A stretch of 64,000 bases of DNA from Raineyella sp034933565. Its GTDB lineage: Bacteria; Actinomycetota; Actinomycetes; Propionibacteriales; Propionibacteriaceae. Each line of letters starts with the position of its first letter. The first letter of the stretch is position 1. The notes below the pieces were generated by a model. The model worked only from the letters and a program-made list of their open reading frames with translations, ran no database searches and was not told the origin of the DNA. The position numbers and the translations under genes were made by a program. The DNA lies in the NCBI RefSeq assembly GCF_034933565.1, contig NZ_JAYFNG010000030.1, positions 4,339 through 68,338 on the forward strand. The letters run 5' to 3'. Of this stretch, positions 51,420-60,128 are shown piece by piece.

Positions 51420-51824
51420 TCACCGTGGAGGTGCGGGCACCTCGGGGCGTGCGGGGACCTCGGGGGCGGGCTGGCCCGGCGTCCAGGGCAGGTTGATGGT
51501 GTCGCCCGGGCTCTGGGGGGACTTGATGAAGACCATCTTGAACAGGCCGGGCGAGTCGTTGACGAAGTAGTGCATCTCGTCGGGCTGACAGCGGTGGACG
51601 TCGCCCGGCTCGAGGGCGAACGAGCGCTGGCAGTCGACCCACAGGGTTGCGTTGCCCTCGAGGATGATGAACGACTCGTCGCAGAAGTGGTGGATGTGGT
51701 TGGTCATCTCGTCGCCGGGACGCAGCGTCAGCAGGCCGATGTCGCTGCTGGGTCCCTGGATGACGTACGCCGGGCCCCAGTCGTCGTAGCGTGGCTTGAG
51801 GTCGTCAAGGCGTCCGGATTGCAT
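51420..51824 (-). CDS. Single-domain cupin protein
   Basis: A 134-residue cupin. Metal motif 1 is NHIHHFCDESFIILEG and motif 2 is LEPGDVHRCQPDEMHYF. It could be a sugar-phosphate isomerase, epimerase or binding protein. AGGAGG precedes ATG 51824. The C-terminus (PAPEVPARPEVPAPP) is repeat-rich. It is part of the leftward arm of the GntR regulon. Confidence 0.85.
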   Translation of the reverse strand: MQSGRLDDLKPRYDDWGPAYVIQGPSSDIGLLTLRPGDEMTNHIHHFCDESFIILEGNATLWVDCQRSFALEPGDVHRCQPDEMHYFVNDSPGLFKMVFIKSPQSPGDTINLPWTPGQPAPEVPARPEVPAPPR

Positions 51825-51970
51825 GGTCGTGCCTCCTGGTGCGCAGGGGTGGGATGTGGCAATGGTGGGATATGGCAGTGGGATTGATGACCGCCCCGAT
51901 CGGGCCGGCCCTTCGGGGGTCGTTCCGAGGGGCTTCTGAGGGCTCGTCCTGAGGGGGCGTGCTGAGGGGC

Positions 51971-53959
51971 TCAGATGACCCGTTCGTTGCCGCCGTCGAT
52001 GGGGACCTGGGCGCCCGTGGTGCAGGCGAAGGCGTCGGAGGCCATGGTCAGGGCCAGTCGGCCGACGGCGGCGCTGGTGATCTCGGTGTGCATGAGGTTG
52101 CGCCGCTTGTAGTCCTCGACACTCATGCCGTAGTGCTCGGCCCGGGCGGCCAGCAGATCCGGGGTCCACAGCCCGGTGTCGAAGACGGCATCGGGATGGA
52201 TCATGTTCACCCGGATCCGGTCCGCGGCCCATTCCAGCGCCGCCACCCGGGTCAGCTGCGCCACCCCCGCCTTGGAGGCCGAGTACGCCGAGGCGCCCGG
52301 CCCGGGGGCCTTGACGTTCTTCGAGGCGATCAGGATCACCCGCCCGTGCGGGACGGCGTTCGCCAGGGCGGGATGCGCCTGACCGTAGAGATCGGCGACC
52401 GAGTCGAGGTTGACCGCCATCGTGCGCCGCCATGCCTGCATCGAGAGATCGCCGAGGTTGGCACTCGTCGGGAAGATGCCGGCGGCCACGACGAGCACGT
52501 CGAGCCCGCCGAAGACCTCGAACTGCTGGGCCAGGGCGGCCGCGACGGCGTCGTGGTCGGTGACGTCCACCCGGATCCCCAGGTAGTCCTCGTCGTCGAA
52601 GGTCGACGCGACGCTCTCCGACATGTCCCAGCCCACGACGCTGGCCCCGGCGGCCAGGAGTGCCTCGGCGCAGCCCCGGCCGATCCCTGACGCAGCGCCG
52701 GTCACCAGGGCGACCTGGCCGATCAGCGGGCGGGCCGCGTCGGAGCGTCGGAGTTTGGCCTGTTGCGGTGCCCAGTACTCCAGATCGAAGACGTGGTCAG
52801 GCGAGGCCGGGCGGTAGCCGCCGAGGGCCTCCGCCTGTCGGACGGCTCGCATCGTGTGTTTCGTGATCTCGGCGGTCGCGGCCGCTTCGTGTCCGTTGCG
52901 GCCGAAGGTGAGCATCCCCAGCTCCGGGTCGAGAACGACCCGGGGGGCGGCATCGAGCATGGTCACGTCGTCGCGGCCCGTACGGTCCAGGTTGTCCCGG
53001 AACCAGGCCCGGTGGACCTCGGCGTAGCCGGCGACGTCGGGACCGATCATCGGGCGGTAGCGCGTCCAGATCACGTGGTCCGGGGTGAGCGGGCCGCGAG
53101 CGATGGCCGCAACGAGGTCCTGGTCGGCGGCGAAGGCGCGGACCTCAGGGCTGGTGTCCCGCCGCATCACCAGTGGCCGCCCGGCGAGCTCCGACACCTC
53201 CCGGCGCAGCCGGACCAGCGTCAGGGTGTCCGGCTCGGTCACCCCGTCGGGGGAGAACTCGTCGGCGGGAAGCAGGTCGGCGGGGAGCGGGTCGGGGAGG
53301 GGAGTGAGATGCGGCAGGGCGGCCCGGGCGCGCGACACCAGCGCCAGGTGCCGCTCCAGCGCCTGATCCGGGGTGTCGCCGATGGTGAAGAGACCATGAC
53401 CCAGGACGATCATGCCGATGGTCCGGTCGGTGGCCTGGGCCTGCCAGGCGGCCGCGCAGGCGCTCACCAGCGCCGGGCCGGGCATGGCGTAGTCGACGAT
53501 GACGCAATCGTCCGCGAACAGTCCGGTGATCCGCTCGGCCCCGCCCGTGCTGTTGCCGAGCGCGAGCAGCGCGTCGGCGTGGGAGTGGAGGACCGCGGTC
53601 TGGGGCAGCAGGACGTGGACCAGGGTCTCCACCGACGGATCTGCGGCGTCCGCGCGCAACAGTGCACAGCGCAGCTCGTTGGCGAGCTCGTCCTCGGGGA
53701 CGACGACCGGGGGAAGGAGCCGGCGCAGTCGGTCGAGCCGTAGGGGCGCGAAGTCGGTGGGCCCGACGGCGGCCATGGGTAGTCCGCTGCCCTTCACGTG
53801 GATCACCGGGATCGACTCCCCGGTGAGGTCACGCAGCACGGACTTGACCGAGCTGTTCCCACCGCCCTGCAGGACCAGGTCGGGGTCGGCTCCGAGGGTT
53901 CGCGAGACGCGGGCGATCTCTGCGACAAGTGGATCGACGACGCTGTCGAGGCACGCCAT
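51971..53959 (-). CDS. Bifunctional class II aldolase-short-chain dehydrogenase (RhaD/YuxG-like)
   Basis: A 662-residue fusion. The N-terminal class II aldolase domain (1-400) has LVLQGGGNSSVK, VIHVKGSGLPMA, the zinc pair AVLHSHADALLAL and HGLFTIGDT. The C-terminal SDR domain (about 415-662) has LVTGAASGIGRG for NAD, VVAAGIF, and YSASK as the catalytic Tyr-Lys. Relatives cleave rhamnulose 1-phosphate and oxidise lactaldehyde. ATG 53959 is preferred (GAAGGTG nearby); ATG 53992 lies inside the operator. Confidence 0.88.
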   Translation of the reverse strand: MACLDSVVDPLVAEIARVSRTLGADPDLVLQGGGNSSVKSVLRDLTGESIPVIHVKGSGLPMAAVGPTDFAPLRLDRLRRLLPPVVVPEDELANELRCALLRADAADPSVETLVHVLLPQTAVLHSHADALLALGNSTGGAERITGLFADDCVIVDYAMPGPALVSACAAAWQAQATDRTIGMIVLGHGLFTIGDTPDQALERHLALVSRARAALPHLTPLPDPLPADLLPADEFSPDGVTEPDTLTLVRLRREVSELAGRPLVMRRDTSPEVRAFAADQDLVAAIARGPLTPDHVIWTRYRPMIGPDVAGYAEVHRAWFRDNLDRTGRDDVTMLDAAPRVVLDPELGMLTFGRNGHEAAATAEITKHTMRAVRQAEALGGYRPASPDHVFDLEYWAPQQAKLRRSDAARPLIGQVALVTGAASGIGRGCAEALLAAGASVVGWDMSESVASTFDDEDYLGIRVDVTDHDAVAAALAQQFEVFGGLDVLVVAAGIFPTSANLGDLSMQAWRRTMAVNLDSVADLYGQAHPALANAVPHGRVILIASKNVKAPGPGASAYSASKAGVAQLTRVAALEWAADRIRVNMIHPDAVFDTGLWTPDLLAARAEHYGMSVEDYKRRNLMHTEITSAAVGRLALTMASDAFACTTGAQVPIDGGNERVI

Positions 53960-53992
53960 GGTTGTCACCTTCACTTCGTCGTGGTTCGGCAT

Positions 53993-54031
53993 GTTGTTTT
54001 ACAACCTAGAAGCAGTTGTGCAACACGTCAA
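53993..54031 (-). promoter_or_regulatory. Promoter of leftward arm with GntR-type operators
   Basis: On the minus strand TTGACG (54026-54031) and TAGGTT (54003-54008) are 17 bases apart. GTTGTTTTACAAC (53993-54005) overlaps the -10, and GTTG-TG-CAAC (54015-54024) lies in the spacer. Both arms repeat the GTTG/CAAC half-site found at 54860-54893. Confidence 0.65.
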
Positions 54032-54084
54032 GATGCCTTCACGTACGACGTCGGGCGCGCCGTCCCGTCTGGATCGGCGGCCGA

Positions 54085-54834
54085 TCAGTGCGGGGACCGG
54101 TAGACGGTGAAGTTGTAGCGACCTTCGATGAAGTAGGTCCGCGAGTAGAGCACGAGCCGGTCCATGGCGTCGTAGTGCAGCTGGTTGAGCAGCACGAAGA
54201 GGTTGTGGGCCGCCGACGATCGACCCCAGCCGATGTGGTCCGAATGGACGGCGTGGATCTCCGCGCGACCGTACGAGGGCTCGATGCCGAGTCGCTGCCG
54301 GAAGCACTCGAACAGTGAGCCGTCGAGCTGGTCGGGGTCGAAGGGATCGGGCAGCACCGACATCGGGATGAGGTCGTAGGAGTACGCCACCACCTCGCCG
54401 TCGGCCAGGATCGTCCGGCGCAGTTCCAGCACCTCGGCGTTGCCGGCGCAGCCCATCACCGCGGCCTCCTCGGGGAGCACCGGGCGACGGATCCGGCTGA
54501 CGTAGATCATCCCCGGTTCGCGCCCGGTGGCGCGGATCGAGGCGGTGATCGAGTCCATCCGTTCCAGCCCTGCGGTGACCGCCGGCTGTTCGTTGACGAA
54601 GGTGCCGACCCCGTGCTTGGTGGTGACCAGGCCCAGGGCCTCGAGCTCGCGGAGCGCGGCCCGCACGGTGGGGCGGGAGACGCCGAACCGGGCGGCGAGG
54701 TTGGTCTCGGTGGGGAGTCTCGAGCCGACGGGGTGTTCGCCGGCGGCGAGTTCGCCGCGCAGCTCTCCGGCGATCCGGTCGACCAAGGTTGTCCGCGAGC
54801 TCATATCGGTGTTGACCTGACTGGAGGTTGGCAT
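54085..54834 (-). CDS. GntR/HutC family regulator
   Basis: A 249-residue repressor. The winged helix (about 15-80) reads GSRLPTETNLAARFGVSRPT and VRAALRELEALGLVTTKHG. The UTRA ligand domain (90-245) has LELRRTILADGEVVAYS. It stands between the two arms and near-identical half-sites lie in front of all three transcription units, so it is the probable regulator of the locus. The predicted start of transcription lies about eight bases before ATG 54834; ATG 54804 is an alternative. Confidence 0.88.
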   Translation of the reverse strand: MPTSSQVNTDMSSRTTLVDRIAGELRGELAAGEHPVGSRLPTETNLAARFGVSRPTVRAALRELEALGLVTTKHGVGTFVNEQPAVTAGLERMDSITASIRATGREPGMIYVSRIRRPVLPEEAAVMGCAGNAEVLELRRTILADGEVVAYSYDLIPMSVLPDPFDPDQLDGSLFECFRQRLGIEPSYGRAEIHAVHSDHIGWGRSSAAHNLFVLLNQLHYDAMDRLVLYSRTYFIEGRYNFTVYRSPH

Positions 54835-54848
54835 GTCTGATTGCCAAC

Positions 54849-54915
54849 AGTGTAGGACCTTGTCAGGTCAGTTGACAAAAAATCGTTGACAACTGTTCCG
54901 AGTTGTCTCTACTGT
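54849..54915. promoter_or_regulatory. Divergent promoters for GntR and mtnA-like genes with operators
   Basis: Minus strand: TTGTCA (54873-54878), 18 bases, TACACT (54849-54854). Plus strand: TTGACA (54886-54891), 18 bases, TACTGT (54910-54915). TTGTCA/TGACAA arms (54860-54865, 54873-54878) and GTTG-A-CAAC (54885-54893) overlap both. Repressor binding is inferred. Confidence 0.65.
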
Positions 54916-54956
54916 CGAGCCAGAGATCGGACAACGTCGTTCGAAGGGCGAGTCTC

Positions 54957-56009
54957 ATGGTGAGAGCACTGCAATGGATCGATCGACCCGAAGGGATTCG
55001 GCTCATCGATCAGACGCTCCTCCCGGGGGAGGAGAAGTATCTCGACGTCTGCACGGTGGACGTCCTGGTGAAGGCGATCAAGGACCTCGCGGTACGCGGC
55101 GCCCCCGCCCTGGGGGCGGTGGGTGCGTACGGTGTGGTGATCGCCATGAAGCAGGGACAGGCCGAAGGCTGGGACCGGGCCGCGGTCGAGCGAGCTGTCG
55201 ACCGGGTCCGTGACGCCCGCCCGACGGCGGTGAACCTCGCCTGGGGAGTCGATCAGGTCAGAGGCCTGATCCCTCGCGGGGCCGATGCCGTCCTCGAGGC
55301 GGCACACCGCATCGCGGAGGAGGACGAGGCGGCGAACCGGAAACTGGCCCGGATCGGGGCCGACTGGATCCTGCGGACCACCGGGCGGGACACCGTCCGC
55401 GTGGTGACCCACTGCAACACCGGCGCGCTCGCCACCACCGCCTGGGGGACCGCGTACGGCATCATCCACGAGCTCTTCGACCGGGGGGCTCTCGAGATGG
55501 TGTACGCCGACGAGACGCGGCCGCTCCTGCAGGGTGCCCGGCTGACCAGCTGGGAACTCACCCAGGACAGCATCCCCCATGTCGTGGAGGCGGACGGTGC
55601 CGCCTCCAGCACGATCCTGCGGGGCCTGGTGGATGTGGCCATCATCGGCGCCGACCGGATCGCCGCGAACGGGGACACCGCGAACAAGGTCGGGTCCGTG
55701 GCGCTGGCACTGGCGTGTCAGCGGGCGAACATCCCCTTCGTGGTCGCCGCGCCGAGCTCCACCGTGGATCTCGACACCGCCAGTGGTGAGGACATCCCGA
55801 TCGAATTGCGCGACGAGGCCGAGATCCTCGGCTTCGGCACCGAGCGGTCGACTCCCGCCTCGGCGCGTGGCTTCAACCCCGCGTTCGACGTCACCCCCCA
55901 TGACCTGATCGCCGCTGTCGTCACCGAATGGGGCGTCGTCGAGCCGGCCAGGACCCCCGATCCCCGACTCCTCAGTCGCATCGCCGGCCTGACCACCACG
56001 TGTTCGTGA
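54957..56009 (+). CDS. mtnA: MtnA-like sugar-1-phosphate isomerase
   Basis: A 350-residue isomerase of the eIF2B/MtnA family: aldopentose 1-phosphate (5-methylthioribose or 5-deoxyribose 1-phosphate) to the ketose. It has IRLIDQTLLPGEEKYLDV, the catalytic Cys in VVTHCNTGALATTAWGTAYG (about 155) and Asp in IIGADRIAANGDTANKVG (about 230). AAGGG precedes ATG 54957. It is the first gene of the rightward operon. Confidence 0.9.
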   Translation: MVRALQWIDRPEGIRLIDQTLLPGEEKYLDVCTVDVLVKAIKDLAVRGAPALGAVGAYGVVIAMKQGQAEGWDRAAVERAVDRVRDARPTAVNLAWGVDQVRGLIPRGADAVLEAAHRIAEEDEAANRKLARIGADWILRTTGRDTVRVVTHCNTGALATTAWGTAYGIIHELFDRGALEMVYADETRPLLQGARLTSWELTQDSIPHVVEADGAASSTILRGLVDVAIIGADRIAANGDTANKVGSVALALACQRANIPFVVAAPSSTVDLDTASGEDIPIELRDEAEILGFGTERSTPASARGFNPAFDVTPHDLIAAVVTEWGVVEPARTPDPRLLSRIAGLTTTCS

Positions 56010-56084
56010 CCGATTGCACGACACCGATGCACAACACCGGTGCACAACGATGTGCCCCGGACGAACGTAAGGGAGAGATCTTCG

Positions 56085-57200
56085 ATGATGAAGAGGAAGG
56101 CAATCGCCGGTGGGCTCGTCGCCCTGCTGATGCTCGGCGCCACCGCTTGCAGCCAGGGAGGTGCGGCGGCCGGAGGGTCGTCGCCCACCGCCAAGAACGC
56201 GGACGCGGGGACCGTGAAGTCCGCGTCCGCACCCCTGCCGGCCCCGTTCAACGCGGGCGAGGTCCATGTCGCCATCGTCCAGAACACCGGCCAGGGTGAC
56301 TATTTCCAGCAGTACCTGAACGGCACCCGGCTCCAGGCCAAGGCGCTGAACATGAAGCTCGACGTCTACGACGCCCAGGGCGACAATGCCACCCAGGCCA
56401 GCCAGCTCGACCAGGCGATCGCCTCGGGCGCCACCGGCATCATCGTCCGGCACGGCTTCGCCGACACGTTGTGCCCGGGAGTGAACAAGGCCCTCGACAA
56501 GGGCGTCAAGGTGGTCATCTATGACGTCGAGATCCAGAAGTGTGCCCCGCGGGCGGTCCAGACCCAGCAGTCGGACGCGAAGATGGCTTCACTCGTGCTG
56601 GACCAGATGGCGAAGGACGTCGGCAAGAACGTCAACGTCGGGTACGTGAACGTCGCCGGCATCGCCCCGCTCGACCGCCGCGACGTCGTCTGGCAGCAGT
56701 ACAAGAAGGACAACAGCTGGACCGAGAAGTTCAAGACCGGCAAGTACACCTCGAGCTCGGCGACCGACTCGGCCCCGATGGTGGACAACGCGCTGAAGGC
56801 CAACTCCGACGTGGTCGCCGTCTACGCGCCGTACGACGAGCTGAGCAAGGCCACGCTGAGCGGTCTGGACCAGAACCCCCAGCTGAAGAGCAAGGTGAAG
56901 GTCTACGGTGCGGACATCTCGACCGCCGACATCGAACTGATGAAGGCGCCCGGCAGCCCGTGGGTGGCGACCGGTGCCACCGATCCGAACGCCATCGGTG
57001 CTGCCGTGACCCGGACCCTGGCCCTCGACATGGCCGGACAGCTCAGCACCCTCAAGGTCGAGTTCCCGCCGATCCTGGTCACCCAGCAGACGCTGCGGGA
57101 CAAGAACATCAACAACATGAACGACCTGCGGGCGGCGGAGCCGTCGCTGAACATCTCCGACGTGTCCTCGTCCGCCTGGATCCCCGCGGTCCAGTTCTGA
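56085..57200 (+). CDS. Ribose-type ABC substrate-binding lipoprotein
   Basis: A 371-residue CUT2/RbsB-like periplasmic-type binding protein. Signal with lipobox LGATAC (Cys about 22), then VHVAIVQNTGQGDYFQQYLN, AIASGATGIIVRHG and VYGADISTADIELM. AAGGGAG precedes ATG 56085. Ligand inferred as a deoxy- or methylthio-pentose. Confidence 0.9.
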   Translation: MMKRKAIAGGLVALLMLGATACSQGGAAAGGSSPTAKNADAGTVKSASAPLPAPFNAGEVHVAIVQNTGQGDYFQQYLNGTRLQAKALNMKLDVYDAQGDNATQASQLDQAIASGATGIIVRHGFADTLCPGVNKALDKGVKVVIYDVEIQKCAPRAVQTQQSDAKMASLVLDQMAKDVGKNVNVGYVNVAGIAPLDRRDVVWQQYKKDNSWTEKFKTGKYTSSSATDSAPMVDNALKANSDVVAVYAPYDELSKATLSGLDQNPQLKSKVKVYGADISTADIELMKAPGSPWVATGATDPNAIGAAVTRTLALDMAGQLSTLKVEFPPILVTQQTLRDKNINNMNDLRAAEPSLNISDVSSSAWIPAVQF

Positions 57201-57206
57201 TCCCGT

Positions 57207-57240
57207 GCTGGTCGGGCCTCTCCCCCGGGGCCCGACCAGC
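57207..57240 (+). terminator. Strong 12-bp-stem hairpin after the binding-protein gene
   Basis: GCTGGTCGGGCC pairs perfectly with GGCCCGACCAGC over a 10-base loop, seven bases after the stop. Such hairpins after binding-protein genes often stabilise the upstream mRNA or reduce read-through to the ATPase. Confidence 0.75.
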
Positions 57241-57267
57241 CGTGGAGCCCAAGTGCTTGGAGGAAGA

Positions 57268-58890
57268 ATGCACAACGAAGTGCACCCTGACAAGAGAGCC
57301 GGCGATGAGCGCGTCCGCGATGAGCGCGTCCGCGATGAGCGGGCCGGCGATGAGCAGGTCCGTGACGAGCAGATCGGCGACCACCCGGACTTCGCCCTCG
57401 AACTGCGTGGGATCACCAAGTCCTTCGGCACCAACAGTGTGCTGAAGGGCGTCACCCTGGCGCTGCGTCCGGGGACCGTCACCGCGCTTCTCGGCGCCAA
57501 CGGGGCGGGCAAGTCGACGCTGATCAAGATCCTGGCCGGGGTCTACGAGGGCGGCGATGGCGAGATCCTGGTCCATGGCCGCCCGGTGGAGATCACCGAC
57601 CCGATGTCGGCGGCCCGCAACGGCATCCAGACCGTGCACCAGCGGATCGACGAGAGCATCGTGCCCGGGCTGACGGTGGCCGAGAACCTGCTGTTCGAGG
57701 ACATCGTCCACAACACCGTCCCGCGCGTGCGCTCGCTGCGGAACCTGCTGCCCCGGGCACGGGAGGTCAGCGAGATCCTTGACCTGCACTGGTCGGACGC
57801 CATGTTGCGCAGTGACGTCTTCGAGCTCGGCATCGCCGACGCGCAACTGCTCCTGCTCGCCAGGGCCCTGTCCAAGCATCCGTCCGTGCTCGTCCTCGAT
57901 GAGCCGACCTCGACCCTCTCCCAGACCGAGGCGGATCGGCTGTTCGATGTCGTCCGGCGGTTGCGCGCCGACGGCGTGGCGATCCTCTACGTCTCCCACC
58001 ACCTCAGCGAGATCAAGTCCCTCGCCGACGAGCTGGTGGTGCTGCGCGACGGCCAGATCAAGGACCGGCAGTCGACGCCCGTCGATCTGCCTCGCGCGGT
58101 CCGCTCGATGCTCGGCGCCGATGTCGCCGTCGAGGTCCAGAACCTCACCGAGCACCGGGGCCACGACGTCGCCCTGGAGCTGCGCGGTGTCCAGCTCCTC
58201 AAGCGTTCGCGGCCGTTCGACCTGACCCTGCGGTACGGCGAGGTGACCGGCGTCCTGGGCCTCATCGGGGCCGGCAAGTCCGAACTCGCCCGGGGGATCT
58301 TCGGAGTGGCCCCGCTGCGCGCCGGGACGATGAGTCTCGACGGCAAGGCGTACGCGCCCCGGTACCCGGGCGAGGGCGTCCGCAAGGGCGTCTACCTCGT
58401 GCCGGAGGACCGCAGCGCCGAGGCGATGCTGCCCGGCTGGTCGTTGGCCCGTACGGTGAGCCTCCCGTTCATGGGGGAGATGAGCGACGGGGGAGTGATC
58501 AACCGCCAGCGGGAGAAGCGCCGGGCCGGGGCGGTGATCGAGGCGTGCAGCGTCGTCACCACCGGCAGCGACCAGACCCTCGACGCGCTCAGCGGTGGCA
58601 ACCAGCAGAAGGTGATCGTCGGCCGTTGGCTCGAGGGGCGCCCGCGAGTCCTGTTGATGGACGAGCCCTTCCGGGGCGTCGACATCGGTGCCCGCCGTGA
58701 CCTGTCCCGTAAGGCTCGCGAGGCGGCGGAAGCGGGCGCCTGCGTCGTCGTCCTGTCGAGCGACGTCGACGAGATCCGCGAGGTGGCGGACCGGATCCTG
58801 GTGATGGTCGAGGGGCAGATCACCCTCGACTGCTACTCCTCCCAGGCGGACGCCGACTCGATCATGACCAGCATGTCGGAGGTGGCATGA
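57268..58890 (+). CDS. Ribose-type ABC transporter ATPase with degenerate first half
   Basis: A 540-residue RbsA-like tandem ATPase. Half 1 has Walker A GANGAGKST and DEPTSTLSQTE, but its signature LSxGQ is FELGIADAQLLLLA. Half 2 has GLIGAGKSE, LSGGNQQKVIVGRWL and LLMDEPFRGVD. The N-terminal tail repeats AGDERVRDERVRDE (12-bp DNA repeat). GGAGGAAG precedes ATG 57268. Confidence 0.9.
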   Translation: MHNEVHPDKRAGDERVRDERVRDERAGDEQVRDEQIGDHPDFALELRGITKSFGTNSVLKGVTLALRPGTVTALLGANGAGKSTLIKILAGVYEGGDGEILVHGRPVEITDPMSAARNGIQTVHQRIDESIVPGLTVAENLLFEDIVHNTVPRVRSLRNLLPRAREVSEILDLHWSDAMLRSDVFELGIADAQLLLLARALSKHPSVLVLDEPTSTLSQTEADRLFDVVRRLRADGVAILYVSHHLSEIKSLADELVVLRDGQIKDRQSTPVDLPRAVRSMLGADVAVEVQNLTEHRGHDVALELRGVQLLKRSRPFDLTLRYGEVTGVLGLIGAGKSELARGIFGVAPLRAGTMSLDGKAYAPRYPGEGVRKGVYLVPEDRSAEAMLPGWSLARTVSLPFMGEMSDGGVINRQREKRRAGAVIEACSVVTTGSDQTLDALSGGNQQKVIVGRWLEGRPRVLLMDEPFRGVDIGARRDLSRKAREAAEAGACVVVLSSDVDEIREVADRILVMVEGQITLDCYSSQADADSIMTSMSEVA

Positions 58891-60074
58891 CAATGACCCA
58901 GCAGGATATGACCCAACAGGACGTCACCCAGCAGGACACGACCGGGCCGGACGCCGTCCGGCCCGGCGCAGGGGCCCGGTCGCGCGTCGCCCGGCAGCGC
59001 TCGACGGCGAAGAGCCCGACCGGCAAGGGACCGGCGGGGAACAAGGACAGGCCCCGGGACGAGGACCTCACCGTCGCCATGCGGTTGCGCGACGGCGTCG
59101 TCAAGTACGGCTTCGTCGCCGTCACCGTGGCCCTCTTCATCTACTTCGCGGCCAGCGAGCCCTCCTTCTCCACCGGCCAGTCGATCTTCGCGATGCTGAA
59201 GTTCGCGTCCACGACGGCGATCCTCGGGCTGGCGATGACGTTCTCGATGGTCGTCGGCGGAATGGACATGTCCATCGGGTCCCAGGCCGGACTCGCCGTG
59301 CAGATGGGCGCGATGACGATGGTGTTCTACAACATGACCGGGTCCACCGCGGTGATCGTCGTGCTCCTCACCGGCCTGCTGGTGGGGCTGCTCAACGCGT
59401 TCCTCATCGTCGTGTGCAAGATCCCGGACCTGCTGGCCACCCTCGCGATGATGTTCGTGATCCAGGGCGCGAAGCTCATCCCGGTGTCGGGCCAGTCCGT
59501 CTCCGGCGGAATGGTGCTCCAGGACGGCTCGGTCGCCCCCGGCAAGTTCACCCCCGGATTCCTGCAGATCGACCGGGGCATGATCGGGCCGATTCCGATC
59601 CCGGTGATCATCATGCTCGTCCTCGCCATCGCCTCCTGGTTCTTCCTCAGCCGGACGAAGTGGGGCCGGGTGATGTACGCCGTCGGTGCCAATCCGGAGG
59701 CCGCCCGGTTGGCCGGCGTCCGGGTCGGTTTCTACCGCGGGCTCGCGTACGTGATCTGCGCCGAACTCGCCGCCGTCGGCGGCCTCATTCTGGTCAGCCG
59801 GATCGGCCAGGGCGACGTCAACGCCGGGTCGTCGAGCCTGCTGGAGGCGGTGGCCGTCGCGCTGGTGGGGACCTCCGTGCTCGGCATCGGCAAGCCGAAC
59901 GCCTGGGGCACCATCCTCGGCGCGCTGCTCGTCCAGATCGTGCTCACCGGCCTGACGATGAAGGGCTTCCAGTACTACCACCAGGACACCGCCAAGGGGC
60001 TGGTGCTGCTCGTGGCTCTGTTGTTCTCCTACACGGTGTCGCGCAAGCGGGTGCGCTACACACCGGCCACGTGA
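58887..60074 (+). CDS. Ribose-type ABC transporter permease
   Basis: A 395-residue RbsC-like membrane protein with eight to ten helices. A Gln/Asp tail (TQQDMTQQDVTQQD) precedes the core. MVVGGMDMSIGSQAGLAV and GANPEAARLAGVRVGFYRGLAY are family marks. It overlaps the ATPase by ATGA. Confidence 0.92.
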   Translation: MTMTQQDMTQQDVTQQDTTGPDAVRPGAGARSRVARQRSTAKSPTGKGPAGNKDRPRDEDLTVAMRLRDGVVKYGFVAVTVALFIYFAASEPSFSTGQSIFAMLKFASTTAILGLAMTFSMVVGGMDMSIGSQAGLAVQMGAMTMVFYNMTGSTAVIVVLLTGLLVGLLNAFLIVVCKIPDLLATLAMMFVIQGAKLIPVSGQSVSGGMVLQDGSVAPGKFTPGFLQIDRGMIGPIPIPVIIMLVLAIASWFFLSRTKWGRVMYAVGANPEAARLAGVRVGFYRGLAYVICAELAAVGGLILVSRIGQGDVNAGSSSLLEAVAVALVGTSVLGIGKPNAWGTILGALLVQIVLTGLTMKGFQYYHQDTAKGLVLLVALLFSYTVSRKRVRYTPAT

Positions 60075-60128
60075 CGCCGGACGGATCGTTCGACTCTTTC
60101 CGAAGATGTGAAGAAGGTTTGAACAAAA

